A stretch of 64,000 bases of DNA. It comes from Betaproteobacteria bacterium (lineage in GTDB: Bacteria > Pseudomonadota > Gammaproteobacteria > Burkholderiales > Casimicrobiaceae). The translations under genes and the position numbers were made by a program. The stretch is taken from contig JAAFJO010000001.1 in the NCBI GenBank assembly GCA_013298145.1, positions 620,001 through 684,000 of the forward strand, written 5' to 3'. Of the stretch, positions 34,017-46,412 are shown piece by piece. Position 1 is the first letter of the stretch; each line of letters starts with the position of its first letter. The notes under the pieces are model-generated. The model was not told the origin of the DNA and did no database searches. It saw only the letters and a program-made list of their open reading frames with translations.

Positions 34017-34166
34017 TAGTCGGGCTAGAGCGAGTTCAGCTACTACTTCGGTAGCAGACTCAACTGATGCTTGGCCCAATTAAAATAAGCCGAAGATAAA
34101 ATAAGTTAAATAGGTTTTGTGGGTTTGTTTAACTCGGGCCGAGGCTAGAAAGTGGGTGCCGCTCCC

Positions 34167-34637
34167 CTACTGCAAGTGCGCGCGCAGCATCCAAGCCATT
34201 TTTTCGTGTTGCTCAATCAGGCTGACGAAGAAATCCTCGCTGCCCGCATCTTCAGCGTCATCGGCAACGTCTTCATACTTGCGCAGGTTGCGGATGATCG
34301 CCTCATGCGCTTTAAGTAGCGATTCGATCATCTTCGCTGCGCTGGCTTCGCTGCCCGCGCCGTCATCAATTGATTTCGCCTTCGCATACGCGCCCACGCT
34401 CGCGGGCGCGGTCGCTCCGAGGGCGCGTATCCGCTCCGCGACATCGTCGAGGATGTCGTCAAGCGCTTCGTACTGTGATTCGAAAAAGCTGTGCAGTGGG
34501 CCGAAATTCGGCCCTACGACGTTCCAGTGCGCACCACGCGTTGCGATGTAGAGCGCCACCTCATCCGCGAGCAACTGTGCGAGCACCGCCGACACGGACT
34601 TGCGGCCTTTTTCCGAAGTTCCAATATTGAGTTTCAT
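34167..34637 (-). CDS. dps: Dps family DNA-protecting ferritin-like protein
   Basis: 156 residues. Ferroxidase-site ligands at the dimer face appear in TRGAHWNVVGPNFGPLHSFFESQYEALDDILDDVAERIRALG (His, His, Asp, Glu set). Dps oxidises Fe2+ with H2O2, stores iron and coats DNA during stress. Located beside katG and oxyR, consistent with a peroxide defence cluster. Good helical pattern throughout. Confidence 0.95.
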   Translation of the reverse strand: MKLNIGTSEKGRKSVSAVLAQLLADEVALYIATRGAHWNVVGPNFGPLHSFFESQYEALDDILDDVAERIRALGATAPASVGAYAKAKSIDDGAGSEASAAKMIESLLKAHEAIIRNLRKYEDVADDAEDAGSEDFFVSLIEQHEKMAWMLRAHLQ

Positions 34638-34721
34638 AGCGATTCCTTTCGCAGTGTTAGAGGTGAAGTCGCGAATCTACGACGCTGTATAAAGTCTGTC
34701 TAGCGCGATCACCGAAGTTGG

Positions 34722-34747
34722 CTGGCAGCGTATGAATACGCTGCCAG
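34722..34747. terminator. Perfect 12-bp hairpin between katG and dps
   Basis: CTGGCAGCGTAT-GA-ATACGCTGCCAG is a perfect inverted repeat just after the katG stop (minus strand). It may end katG transcription before dps. No long T-run is seen. Confidence 0.6.
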
Positions 34748-34756
34748 CGCTACGCT

Positions 34757-37159
<2,403 letters not shown>

Positions 37160-38137
37160 ATGGCCGCTCTACCTTCACTTCATCAACTTCGCTATCTCAT
37201 TGCGCTTCACGAAGAGCAGCACTTCGGTCGCGCGGCAGAAAAAGCGTTCGTTACGCAGAGTACGCTCTCTGCGAGTCTTCGTGATTTGGAAGCCGTGCTC
37301 GACGTCACGCTCGTGGAACGTGATCGTCGCCACGTTTCGTTTACACCGATTGGCGAAGCGGTCGTGACAAGAGCGCACGACTTGATTGCTCAAGCAAGTG
37401 ATTTGAAAGAGCTTTGCGCTTCTTCCCGAAATCCTTTGACGGGCACGTTCCGATTAGGTGTAATACCAACTATTGCGCCTTTTGCGCTTCCAGCCACACT
37501 AAGTAAGCTCCGCACGGATTACCCCAAGCTGAAACTTATCCTGCGGGAGGACCTTACCGAAGTCTGCATTGATCGGCTGGTCGCGAGCGCCCTCGACGCC
37601 GCATTGATCGCCATACCGTACGACTTACCACCCGCCATTGAAACGCTGCCCTTGTTCGACGATGAATTTCTTTTTGTCACGGCAGACAGCAAACTCGGCG
37701 CAGCGTCGTCGCCACTGCCCATCGACAAAATTGATTCTGATTCGTTGCTCCTGCTTGAGGACGGCCACTGCTTGCGCGATCACGCCATCGCCGCATGCGG
37801 TCTGAAAGAGCCCGCGCGCAACGCTTCCGCGGCCAACAGCTTAGCGGCCACCAGCTTGATCACGCTCACGCACATGGTGCAGGGCGGCTTAGGCAACACG
37901 CTCCTGCCAGAGCTCGCGATCGCAGGCGGCGTTCTCTCAGGCACCAGCCTCTATGCCCGCCGCTTCACACCGCGCGGCCCCGCCCGCACCATCGCCCTCG
38001 CATACAGAAAAACCTCTGCCCGAAAACACGAAATCGCAGAGCTAGGCCGCATCTTTTCCGCAAGTAAGGGATTCACGGGCGCGGCGCGTGCGAAGACGGT
38101 GCGGAAGGCACGCACGGGCGCTGCCAAGAGTCTCTGA
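37160..38137 (+). CDS. oxyR: Hydrogen peroxide sensor OxyR (LysR family)
   Basis: 325 residues. N-terminal LysR helix-turn-helix (LRYLIALHEEQHFGRAAEKAFVTQSTLSASLRDLEAVLDV). The redox pair is in EDGHCLRDHAIAACGL: Cys204 and Cys213, nine residues apart as are C199/C208 in E. coli. A basic C-terminal tail of about 20 residues (AARAKTVRKARTGAAKSL) is added. Divergent from katG and near dps. Confidence 0.96.
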   Translation: MAALPSLHQLRYLIALHEEQHFGRAAEKAFVTQSTLSASLRDLEAVLDVTLVERDRRHVSFTPIGEAVVTRAHDLIAQASDLKELCASSRNPLTGTFRLGVIPTIAPFALPATLSKLRTDYPKLKLILREDLTEVCIDRLVASALDAALIAIPYDLPPAIETLPLFDDEFLFVTADSKLGAASSPLPIDKIDSDSLLLLEDGHCLRDHAIAACGLKEPARNASAANSLAATSLITLTHMVQGGLGNTLLPELAIAGGVLSGTSLYARRFTPRGPARTIALAYRKTSARKHEIAELGRIFSASKGFTGAARAKTVRKARTGAAKSL

Positions 38138-38182
38138 TGCCTGCATTTTGGTATCTTTCGAATTCCCTCTAGGTTTGACTAC

Positions 38183-38878
38183 ATGGCTAAATTTCTCAAC
38201 ACTAGCGCAACAAACTATTTCCTTGAAGAACTCATCAAAGGCGCGAAAGATAGGGTAATTCTCATTAGCCCTTTCTTGAAACTGAACGACCGGATCAAAG
38301 AGCTGCTTGCCGACAAAAACCGACTCAAAATCGATGTTCGAATCGTCTATGGCAAGAGCGAGCTGCAACCCGAAGAAATCGCGTGGCTAAATACGCTCAC
38401 GTTTGTTCGAACAAGTTTCTGCAAAAACCTGCATGCGAAGTGCTATCTCAATGAGCAACTGTGCATCGTTACAAGTTTGAATCTCTACGAGTTCAGCCAA
38501 GTGAACAACAACGAGATGGGCGTGCTTTTCTCAAGAGACGAGGATACCGTTCTCTATCGCGATGTCTATGAAGAAGCGCAGCGAATCATCCGGATTAGCG
38601 AAGAGGTGCGTATTTCCTTAGAGCGTGTATCTGCGCCCCCGACGGAAACAGCGTCGGCTGACGATGAGCCAGCTAATAAGCTGTCATCGTCAAAGCTCGC
38701 TGCAAAACATGGACTGAAAACACCCCAGCTGTTGGATCGACTTACCGAGCTGGGATTGCTTGAACTCAAGGACGGAAAGTCCCACCTCACAGCAAAAGGC
38801 AAGGACGCAGGCGGCGAATTCAAGTTCAGCAAGCAATACGGCCCTTACTTTATTTGGCCTGAAAATTTGACGATATAG
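38183..38878 (+). CDS. Phospholipase D-like protein with C-terminal winged-helix-like part
   Basis: 231 residues. N-terminal half (about 1-140) holds one PLD motif: LHAKCYLNEQLCIVTSLNL (HxK with a downstream Asn) after KDRVILISPFLKL. A single HxK motif suggests a homodimeric nuclease-type PLD protein. A Ser/Ala linker leads to SKLAAKHGLKTPQLLDRLTELGLLELKDGKSHLTAKGKDAG, reminiscent of phage-type winged-helix domains. Base composition is somewhat more AT-rich than that of neighbours, hinting at transfer. Function unknown. Confidence 0.75.
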   Translation: MAKFLNTSATNYFLEELIKGAKDRVILISPFLKLNDRIKELLADKNRLKIDVRIVYGKSELQPEEIAWLNTLTFVRTSFCKNLHAKCYLNEQLCIVTSLNLYEFSQVNNNEMGVLFSRDEDTVLYRDVYEEAQRIIRISEEVRISLERVSAPPTETASADDEPANKLSSSKLAAKHGLKTPQLLDRLTELGLLELKDGKSHLTAKGKDAGGEFKFSKQYGPYFIWPENLTI

Positions 38879-39289
38879 CGAACGTGCGCTGCCGGAGCAC
38901 TTCCCAGCTCGCTTCGCCAGTTGCGACGCAAACAGATGCGATCTGACTTTCGTTAACTTTGCAAATCTGGAGCTTAGCTCCAGAATAGCAAGGTTAAGGT
39001 GGGCTGCACTGATGAGAAAATCTAGTCCGCGCTTGCGCAGCTGAGCGCTACCAGTGCGATTCCCACGAAGCTCGTTGCTATCGCGACAGTTGGAGAAGGC
39101 GCTCGGCTTGCACTCCGCATGTGAATACGTAAAGCCCACCTGCAAATTCGGTGTGTAGCTGGAAAGTAGCGCTCTTCCGTGGACCATGACATCGAGGCCG
39201 TGTCGCTTGCCGCGCTCTGCGCAACGCTCAAAGCGACGGATAACTCGCCGTAGTTTCAAGTAGTGCTGCGTTGCAGCATAATCGTTCGC
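38879..39289. other. 411-base gap before ppc with palindromes
   Basis: No supported gene (ORFs on the minus strand are shadows). A perfect palindrome TCTGGAGCTTAGCTCCAGA lies at 38966-38984. AGGTGGGCT (38997-39005) is mirrored by AGCCCACCT at 39133-39141. The latter could be part of a larger stem or a degraded repeat. Confidence 0.55.
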
Positions 39290-42031
39290 ATGAACGTCAC
39301 CGCCGCTCCCCTCCCTACTTCCGAAGACAAAGAAGCGCTCCTGAAGGCTGACACCCGTTTGGTCGGGCGGCTGTTGGGCGACATCATTCGCGAGCAGCGC
39401 GGTGGCGCTACGTTCGAGACGATTGAGGCGATTCGCAAGGAGTCCGTGCGTTTGCACAGGGAAGGCGCCTCGCATCGCTCCATGGATTCGCTGCTCGGGG
39501 ATTTGACAATTGAGCAAACGCTGGATGTGGTGCGCGGCTTCACTTACTTCTCACACCTCGCGAACATTGCTGAGGACGTGCAGCAAAATCGTCGCCGCCG
39601 ATTTCATAAGCGCAGCGGCTCAGCACCGCAGAATGGATCGCTCGCAGCAGCGTTTGGGCATTTGAAAGCGGCGAGTATCACGGGCAGCGAAATTTGGCAT
39701 TGCCTGTCGCGCGCGAACGTGAGCCCAACGCTCACTGCGCACCCGACCGAAATCAAGCGGCAAAGCATTCTGGATACCGAGCGTGCGATTGCAAAAACGC
39801 TCGCGGGCGATGATGATGAGCGCGAAGAAAATCTGAAGCGACACATTCTTCAGATGTGGCAAACGGCGATGCTTCGGCTGACCAAGCTCCGAGTGCGTGA
39901 TGAGATCGATAATGCGCTTTCGTACTTCCGCGCGAGCTTTCTCACCGAAGTGCCGCGCTTGATGAAGCACACGCTTGACGCGCTGGAAAAACACGACGGA
40001 ACCCAAGCCGAATTGCCCGCGTTTTTCAAAGTGGGGATGTGGATCGGTGGCGATCGCGATGGCAATCCGTTTGTCACTGCGGAAACGCTCGACTACGTGA
40101 TCGATACGCAAAGCGAATTGGCGCTTTCGTGTTACTTAAACGAATTGCATGCGCTCGGTGCGGAGCTCGCGATGTCGTCGCGGGTGGTGGACGTAACGCC
40201 CGCGCTGCAAAACCTCGCAGATCGTGGTCAGGATGATTCGCCGTTTCGATCAGACGAGCCCTATCGCCGCGCACTCACCGGGATGTATGCGCGCCTCTCG
40301 CTCACGTACGAGGCGATTGCAAACAAGCCGTTTTTCCGACCCACTCGCGCTGTGGGTGCGAGCGCCTATTCGGTGGCGAGCGAGTTGGAAGATGATCTCG
40401 AAATCATCGCAGAATCGCTCCGAGCCCACGGATCGCTTGGGATAGCTAAACAAAGGCTATTGCCGCTTAAGCATGCGGTGCAAATCTTTGGCTTCCATCT
40501 CGCCCCTGTGGACTTGCGGCAGAACTCCGCGATTCACGAAAGCGTGATCGCTGAACTGCTCGCGGGATGTGGCGTGTGTGAGAACTACGCCGCGCTCTCC
40601 GAATCCGAAAAAGTGGCGCTGCTTACTCGTGAATTGAACACAGCGCGGCTGTTGTCGTCGCCGTATTTGAAGCTTTCTGAAGTTGCGCTTTCGGAGCTTG
40701 CAATTTTCCGGCGCGCGGCCGAAGTGCACGCGCGCTTTGGCGCAGCCGCGATTCCGCGTATGATTATTTCGAAAGGCGAATCGCTTTCTGATTTGCTTGA
40801 GGTCGCCACACTTTGCAAAGAAGTCGGCCTCGCGCGCGGCGGCGACGTGCCGCACCTTGCCGTCGCAATTGTGCCGCTGTTCGAAACGATTGAAGACTTG
40901 CAAAACGCACCGCGCGTGATGGCCGAAGCGTTCGCGCATCCGCTTTATCGCCGCTGGATTCGCGCACAAGGCGATGCGCAAGAAATCATGCTCGGCTACA
41001 GCGATAGCAACAAAGACGGTGGTTATTTCACTGCGAACTGGTCGCTCTATCGCGCCCAACAATCGCTCGTCGAATGCTTTGCGAAGCACGGCGTCCGACT
41101 TTGTTTGTTCCACGGTCGTGGCGGCAGCATCGGACGTGGCGGTGGCCCGAGCTACGACGCCATTCGCGCGCAACCTGCAGGTGCGGTGAACGGATTTCTT
41201 CGCCTCACGGAGCAAGGCGAAATCATCTCCAGCAAGTATGGTGACCCCGAGCTTGCGCAGCGTAATCTGGAAACGCTGCTCGCTGCTGTGCTCGAAAGCA
41301 CGCTGCTGCCGAACCTCACGTCTGACGCAGCGCAGGCAGAGCGCTTTGACGCGATTGCAGAAAAGTTGAGCGAGTTCGCCTTTCATGCGTACCGCGATCT
41401 CATCTATGGCGATGCCGGATTCGTCACCTACTTTCGCGAAAGCACACCGATCAAAGAAATTGCCGAACTCAATATCGGCTCTCGTCCCGCTTCGCGCAAA
41501 GCGAGCCCTGCGATCACCGATTTGCGCGCGATTCCGTGGGTGTTTTCTTGGGCGCAAGCGCGTATCGCGCTGCCTGGTTGGTTTGGCTTCGGCAGCGCGG
41601 TCGAAAAACTGCTCGCTGCCGATCCGAAATCCATCGACGATCTTCGCGCCATGGCAAAAGAATGGCCGTTCTTCAAAACCATTCTTTCGAACCTGGGCAT
41701 GGTGCTCGCGAAAACCGATTTGCAGATCGGCGAAGCTTACGCCTCGCTCGTGCAAGACACGACGATCCGCGAGCGCGTCTGGTCGCAGATCAAAGCCGAA
41801 TGGCATCGTTGCCGCAACGCCTACGTTCAAATTGTTGGCGCCGAACCGCTCGCCGACAACGCCACGCTCGCACGCTCGATCCGCAATCGCTTCCCCTATC
41901 TCGACCCGCTCAATCATGTGCAAATCGAATTGATCCGCCGCGTGCGCTCGGGCGACGTGGAAGAGCGCACCAAGCGCGCATTGCATCTGACGATTAACGG
42001 GCTTGCGGCGGGGTTGCGCAATACGGGTTGA
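39290..42031 (+). CDS. ppc: Phosphoenolpyruvate carboxylase
   Basis: 913 residues; adds bicarbonate to PEP to make oxaloacetate (anaplerosis). Catalytic motifs LTAHPTEIKRQSILD, MLGYSDSNKDGGYFTANW, LFHGRGGSIGRGGGPSY and the C-terminal GLAAGLRNTG (conserved QNTG-like end) are all present, with FRESTPIKEIAELNIGSRPASR between them. I use ATG 39290 (MNVTAAPLP); the track begins nine codons earlier. Confidence 0.97.
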   Translation: MNVTAAPLPTSEDKEALLKADTRLVGRLLGDIIREQRGGATFETIEAIRKESVRLHREGASHRSMDSLLGDLTIEQTLDVVRGFTYFSHLANIAEDVQQNRRRRFHKRSGSAPQNGSLAAAFGHLKAASITGSEIWHCLSRANVSPTLTAHPTEIKRQSILDTERAIAKTLAGDDDEREENLKRHILQMWQTAMLRLTKLRVRDEIDNALSYFRASFLTEVPRLMKHTLDALEKHDGTQAELPAFFKVGMWIGGDRDGNPFVTAETLDYVIDTQSELALSCYLNELHALGAELAMSSRVVDVTPALQNLADRGQDDSPFRSDEPYRRALTGMYARLSLTYEAIANKPFFRPTRAVGASAYSVASELEDDLEIIAESLRAHGSLGIAKQRLLPLKHAVQIFGFHLAPVDLRQNSAIHESVIAELLAGCGVCENYAALSESEKVALLTRELNTARLLSSPYLKLSEVALSELAIFRRAAEVHARFGAAAIPRMIISKGESLSDLLEVATLCKEVGLARGGDVPHLAVAIVPLFETIEDLQNAPRVMAEAFAHPLYRRWIRAQGDAQEIMLGYSDSNKDGGYFTANWSLYRAQQSLVECFAKHGVRLCLFHGRGGSIGRGGGPSYDAIRAQPAGAVNGFLRLTEQGEIISSKYGDPELAQRNLETLLAAVLESTLLPNLTSDAAQAERFDAIAEKLSEFAFHAYRDLIYGDAGFVTYFRESTPIKEIAELNIGSRPASRKASPAITDLRAIPWVFSWAQARIALPGWFGFGSAVEKLLAADPKSIDDLRAMAKEWPFFKTILSNLGMVLAKTDLQIGEAYASLVQDTTIRERVWSQIKAEWHRCRNAYVQIVGAEPLADNATLARSIRNRFPYLDPLNHVQIELIRRVRSGDVEERTKRALHLTINGLAAGLRNTG

Positions 42032-42403
42032 GCTTTGGCGCACACGTCACCCATCTCCGCTCCGACGACTCATACGTTGCGTCCTGAGGGTTAGTAAGGG
42101 GTTAGATGTTGCGCCTCAGCAGCGGTCGCCGTCAGCGACGCCGGGAATTGCGGGCGTCGTCGAGCTCCTTAAAAAACACACCCTTGAGCATCAGCGTACT
42201 CGCGCTCAGCCGACCAAAGAAGACTGATTGGCAGCGGTGCCAGGCGTAGCTTTCGAAAAGCAATTAGCTCGATGTGTTGAATCGAAATTGAACTCCTCGC
42301 CAGCTACGCGAATGATGTGCGATCCCCTTTCTTGTTGCTGTACGATTTCTGACATTGCCCGCATAAAAGCGAGCCTTACAATCTGCGGATCACCAAGGGA
42401 CGA
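42032..42403. other. 372-base intergenic region, nothing clear
   Basis: Between ppc and the NTF2-like gene. I see no convincing ORF, tRNA or strong hairpin. A promoter for the next gene must be here. Confidence 0.5.
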
Positions 42404-42868
42404 ATGATGAATCTAGGCTGCTGGCTTAAGAAAAAACGCCTTCACAAGTCTGCGCGGTTTTTTGCCTCCGCGCTGCTTCTGTGTGTCGCCTCAACGCTTT
42501 TTCCGCCAAAATTGATGGCGCAAAACGCGCCTTCTGCCGCTCAGGTCAGCGAACCAGCGGCTGTGGTCCGCGCGTTAATCGAGGCGATGCACGCTAACGA
42601 CTCTGAGCGCATCCGTTCGTTCTTCGCAGCGAATGCATCGCAAGCGTACGGGGGTGGACCATCGAAATCCGGCCCCGCATTTTTTGCATGGCTCAACTCC
42701 GACATTATTGAGCGGAAGGGGGTCGTTGATGATCCGCAGTTTTCTGCCAACGGAAGCGAAGTGATTGTGAGGGGCCAATTCCGTAACAATCGCGGTTATC
42801 GTTCAGCGGCAAACTTTCGGTTTTTGGTAGAAAACAGTCGTATCGTAAGCTGGCAGATGCGCTATTGA
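42404..42868 (+). CDS. Secreted NTF2-like (SnoaL-type) protein
   Basis: 154 residues with a long signal peptide (ARFFASALLLCVASTLFPPKLMAQ). The mature domain has the NTF2-like pattern: AAVVRALIEAMHANDSERIRSFFAANASQAYG, then FFAWLNSDIIERKG, and strands VIVRGQFRNNRGYRSAANFRFLVENSRIVSWQMRY. Catalytic or ligand role unknown. The stop shares one base with the ATG of the LtrA gene (TGATG), suggesting coupling. Confidence 0.72.
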   Translation: MMNLGCWLKKKRLHKSARFFASALLLCVASTLFPPKLMAQNAPSAAQVSEPAAVVRALIEAMHANDSERIRSFFAANASQAYGGGPSKSGPAFFAWLNSDIIERKGVVDDPQFSANGSEVIVRGQFRNNRGYRSAANFRFLVENSRIVSWQMRY

Positions 42869-44055
42869 TGAGCTCCAAAACAACATCTGCCTCTACGTTG
42901 CTGCGTACTCGTGTTGGTGCTGGCGCCGGCCGCGTCGGCATGGTCGAACTGTTTTTCGATCTCGTTTTCGTTTTTGCGGTAACGCAGCTCTCCCACGCAC
43001 TGCTTGATGACCTCACTTGGCGCTCTACGCTCCAGGTAGGCTTGCTTTTGTTAGGCGTATGGTGGGTCTGGATCTACACCTCGTGGGTCACCAATTGGCT
43101 TGATCCTGAGCGAGTGCCAGTGCGCACATGCTTGTTTGTGTTGATGCTGGCCGGGCTCGTAATGTCGGCCTCAATACCGCAGGCGTTTGGCGACAAGGGG
43201 TTAGTGTTCGCCTCGGCTTACGTGTTCATGCAAATTGGGCGCACGCTATTCTTTTTGTGGGCAGTTCGACGCGAGCGAATCGCGATGGTCCGCAACTTTC
43301 AACGCATACTCGTGTGGTTCTGCGTTTCGGCGGTATTTTGGATTGCTGGGGCCTTAGCAAAGGGTGATGCTCGGCTTACCTTTTGGACGATTGCGCTACT
43401 GATCGAGTTTCTCTCGCCTTCGGTCTACTTTTGGGTGCCGGGCCTTGGACGATCAAGCATCGCTGACTGGGATGTCGATGGTGGACATATGGCTGAGCGC
43501 TGTGCACTGTTTATCATTATTGCGCTAGGCGAATCCTTGCTTCTTAGCGGCGCGACATTTGCAAAGGCGCCGTGGTCCACCGAGGTATGGGTCGCTTTTC
43601 TTGCTACGTTTGTTAGCACTGTTGCGATGTGGTGGCTCTATTTCGATAAGGGCGAGCACGCGGGTGCGCGTCGCATTTCGAACGCAAGCGATCCCGGGCG
43701 GCACGCCCGCATCGCCTATACCTATCTGCATTTACCCATTGTCGCCGGGATTATTGTCAGCGCAGTCGCTGATGAGCTCGTGATCGTGCATCCACATCAC
43801 GCGACAGATGCGGGCATCGCGGCAATCATCGGTGGGCCCGCACTTTATCTGGTGGGAGTTGCGGGCTTTAAGTGGGTGTCGAACGATCGCACGCTGCCGC
43901 CGCTGTCGCATCTTGTAGGCTTGGCGTTACTACTGCTGCTTATGTTTCCCGCATACGCGCATCTGCTTTCAGCGGTAGCGCTTTATGCGCTGGTCTGCGT
44001 AGTGCTATTGCTTGTCGCAGCGTGGGAGCATCTGTCGCACCGTCAAAAAACGTAG
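42868..44055 (+). CDS. Low temperature requirement protein A (LtrA) family membrane protein
   Basis: 395 residues with about eleven membrane segments. The family signature VELFFDLVFVFAVTQLSHAL is at about 25-45, and HMAERCALFIIIALGESLL carries the second conserved block. LtrA was named from Listeria growth at low temperature; its biochemical role is not known. I use ATG 42868 rather than the overlapping TTG. Confidence 0.9.
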   Translation: MSSKTTSASTLLRTRVGAGAGRVGMVELFFDLVFVFAVTQLSHALLDDLTWRSTLQVGLLLLGVWWVWIYTSWVTNWLDPERVPVRTCLFVLMLAGLVMSASIPQAFGDKGLVFASAYVFMQIGRTLFFLWAVRRERIAMVRNFQRILVWFCVSAVFWIAGALAKGDARLTFWTIALLIEFLSPSVYFWVPGLGRSSIADWDVDGGHMAERCALFIIIALGESLLLSGATFAKAPWSTEVWVAFLATFVSTVAMWWLYFDKGEHAGARRISNASDPGRHARIAYTYLHLPIVAGIIVSAVADELVIVHPHHATDAGIAAIIGGPALYLVGVAGFKWVSNDRTLPPLSHLVGLALLLLLMFPAYAHLLSAVALYALVCVVLLLVAAWEHLSHRQKT

Positions 44056-44115
44056 TGAGACGCTGAATAAGCCCCAGGTGGTTATCGCATCACTGGATCC
44101 AAGCGATCTGCAAAT

Positions 44116-44159
44116 CCAAAATTCCTCAACATGGCATCGCTATGCTGGAGGATTTTTGG
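44116..44159. terminator. Terminator-like hairpin between convergent genes
   Basis: CCAAAATTCCTCAACAT and the inverted relative ATGCTGGAGGATTTTTGG pair with few mismatches around a short loop, with A and T runs on both sides. This fits a bidirectional terminator between ltrA and the small membrane protein gene. Confidence 0.7.
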
Positions 44160-44216
44160 CTCCCCGCTCATCCCGGTCCGCCGCACGCCGAATCGCGGGG
44201 ACTTATCAGCGTTTCC

Positions 44217-44483
44217 TTAGCTGAACTTCCACCGCACGAGAAGCGCGGCAGCAGCTGGCACGGCGAACAGCAGCAACATTATCGGCAACTCTTCGCGCAC
44301 GGAGTACCCCGCTTGGCTGACTCCTACCCACATATTGAAGGCTGTGGCCGCCAGCCAAACTGCCACAAACGCGTAGGTCCCCGCGGTAACCGCGCCTGGG
44401 AAATAGTTTGTGAAAAGGCGGCTATACAAAAAGAAACCGCTGAATAAAAGAAATCCAGCCGCCAAGATAACAAGGGTTCGCAT
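44217..44483 (-). CDS. Small three-helix membrane protein, 88 aa
   Basis: From ATG 44483 (MRTLVILAAGFLLFSGFFL), with GGAG seven bases before it; the track start is 68 codons too far upstream. Three hydrophobic stretches: residues 3-22, 32-52 and 66-84. No family recognised. Confidence 0.7.
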   Translation of the reverse strand: MRTLVILAAGFLLFSGFFLYSRLFTNYFPGAVTAGTYAFVAVWLAATAFNMWVGVSQAGYSVREELPIMLLLFAVPAAAALLVRWKFS

Positions 44484-44736
44484 ACTTAATCTCCAAAACG
44501 TAATCAAGCAATTTTCACAGTTCGAGGGCGGTCCGCCTTGACTGGTCTTGAGCAAATACCGAGAGGTCACCCGCGTAAATTGCATCCATGGCAGGCCTTT
44601 GGTTCCACGCTCGCGACAAGCAGGCGACGGGCGCATCGAAATACTCACCGCTCGTGGTGCTGTGCCTCGAATGCGTCGATGTCGCACTCGATTCCGATAC
44701 CAGGCGCACTACGCACAAGCATTATGCTGCGTTTTC

Positions 44737-45897
44737 TCAACTCAAAATGACTAGCGTTTCTTTAACCCGCGTTGCATGCGCGAGCGCTGTCTCCAGACTC
44801 GCTGAGGTGCACGTCACATGCCCCATCTTCCTTGCGCGTCTTGGCTCGGCCTTACCGTAAAGATGTAAGTGCGCGCCGGGGATCGCAAGCACGTCGTTCC
44901 ACTTTGGATGCATAGGTGATTCGGCATCAAACCACACATCACCGAGCACGTTCACCATCACGGCGGGTTGGATGAGCGATGTGTCCCCAAGCGGCGCTCC
45001 TGCGAGTACACGCGCTTGCTGTTCAAACTGTGAAGTTACGCAAGCTTCGATCGTGTAATGACCGCTGTTATGCGGGCGCGGCGCAATCTCATTCAGCAAG
45101 AGTTCGCCTGATTTCGTGACGAACATTTCAACGCAGAGCACGCCAACGTAATCAAGCGCGGTGACGAGTTGCTTTGCGAGCGCCTGCGCGAGTTCAGAGA
45201 CCGCCGCATCGATCCGCGCAGGAACAATCGTGAGGTCAAGTATGCCGTTGGCGTGTTCGTTTTCCTGAACGGGCCACACGCGTACATCGCCATCAGCACC
45301 GCGTGCAACCAGCACTGAAACTTCCATGTCGAACGCGATGAGCGCTTCGAGCATGCACGGCACGGCCTTCATCTTTGCGAACGCGGCGAGCGCCTCTTCG
45401 AGGTTTGCAACCCGCGCTTGTCCTTTGCCGTCGTAGCCGAGCGTAGCTGTTTTCAGAATGCCTGGAAAAAGCGAGGTCGCTACAGCGCGCAGATCGGATT
45501 CGGATTCGATCACGGTGAACGCACCCACTGGCAAACCGCTTTTCGCGAAGAACGTCTTTTCCAACCGACGATCTTGTGCAACGCGCACGGCAGCAGCGCT
45601 CGGTCGGGTTGGAATTTTCTGGGCGAGGCGTTCGAGCGCGGCAGCCGGAACGTTCTCAAATTCGGTAGTGACTGCTGAAACCCGCGAGGCGAGCGCATCA
45701 ATCGCTGTCAAGTCGTCATAGTTGGCAACGATCACATCGTTGGCGGCTTGTGCGGCCGGGCCGTCGGCATCCGGATCAAGTACGACAACGTGATAGCCCA
45801 TGGCTTGTGCGGCATGCACAAACATGCGCCCCAACTGACCGCCGCCCATACAGCCCAACCATGAGCCGGGCGGGAGCGTGGTTGCGTTTTCGCCCAT
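44737..45897 (-). CDS. purK: 5-(carboxyamino)imidazole ribonucleotide synthase
   Basis: 386 residues, ATP-grasp enzyme converting AIR, bicarbonate and ATP to N5-CAIR in purine synthesis. Starts with GSWLGCMGGGQLGRMFVHAA, then ILKTATLGYDGKGQ (ATP-grasp loop), EVSVLVARG and the motif LLNEIAPRPHNSGHYTIEAC. Starts one base into the purE stop (TAATG), so purE-purK are co-translated. Confidence 0.97.
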   Translation of the reverse strand: MGENATTLPPGSWLGCMGGGQLGRMFVHAAQAMGYHVVVLDPDADGPAAQAANDVIVANYDDLTAIDALASRVSAVTTEFENVPAAALERLAQKIPTRPSAAAVRVAQDRRLEKTFFAKSGLPVGAFTVIESESDLRAVATSLFPGILKTATLGYDGKGQARVANLEEALAAFAKMKAVPCMLEALIAFDMEVSVLVARGADGDVRVWPVQENEHANGILDLTIVPARIDAAVSELAQALAKQLVTALDYVGVLCVEMFVTKSGELLLNEIAPRPHNSGHYTIEACVTSQFEQQARVLAGAPLGDTSLIQPAVMVNVLGDVWFDAESPMHPKWNDVLAIPGAHLHLYGKAEPRRARKMGHVTCTSASLETALAHATRVKETLVILS

Positions 45898-46412
45898 TAG
45901 TGCTTTTCAGTGATCAGCGGGGGCACGATCATGGAGCGCGCCGACGCCGTTTGCTCATCACGGAATGACGCGAGCTGCTGCGTCAAAGATCGATTGGAGA
46001 TACCGAGCATCGCCACCGCAAAAAGCCCTGCATTTGCCGCGCCCGCTTCACCAATGGCAAAGGTTGCAACCGGAACACCCTTTGGCATTTGCACGATGGA
46101 GAGCAGGGAATCTTCGCCACGCAAGTATTTCGACGGAACGGGAACACCGAGCACGGGAACAGTCGTTTTCGCAGCGATCATTCCGGGGAGGTGCGCCGCG
46201 CCGCCCGCCCCCGCGATGATCACCTTAATGCCGCGATCCGCTGCCGTTTCGGCGTAGGCAAACATATCGTCGGGCGTACGATGCGCCGAGACGACTTTAG
46301 CCTCAAAGCTCACGCCAAAGCGTTCGAGCATATCCGTCGCGTGTTTCATCACCTCCCAATCGGAAGATGATCCCATCACGACGCCCACTATTGCGTGATC
46401 CCCGTTTTGCAT
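45897..46412 (-). CDS. purE: N5-CAIR mutase PurE
   Basis: Converts N5-CAIR to CAIR. 171 residues from ATG 46412, matching class I PurE. The active-site patterns are [46 protein letters not shown] and [30 protein letters not shown]. An in-frame GTG at 46433 is a possible alternative start. Upstream neighbour of purK. Confidence 0.97.
   Translation of the reverse strand: MQNGDHAIVGVVMGSSSDWEVMKHATDMLERFGVSFEAKVVSAHRTPDDMFAYAETAADRGIKVIIAGAGGAAHLPGMIAAKTTVPVLGVPVPSKYLRGEDSLLSIVQMPKGVPVATFAIGEAGAANAGLFAVAMLGISNRSLTQQLASFRDEQTASARSMIVPPLITEKH

Noticed and set aside
38879-39289. Degraded insertion sequence before ppc
   Set aside because: Inverted 9-base arms exist but no transposase remnant or target duplication is seen.
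38690-39517. 275-aa minus-strand ORF overlapping the PLD gene and ppc start
   Set aside because: Shadow of two well-supported plus-strand genes and of intergenic DNA.
40457-42043. 528-aa minus-strand ORF within ppc
   Set aside because: Antisense shadow of ppc; His/Arg-rich product without family features.
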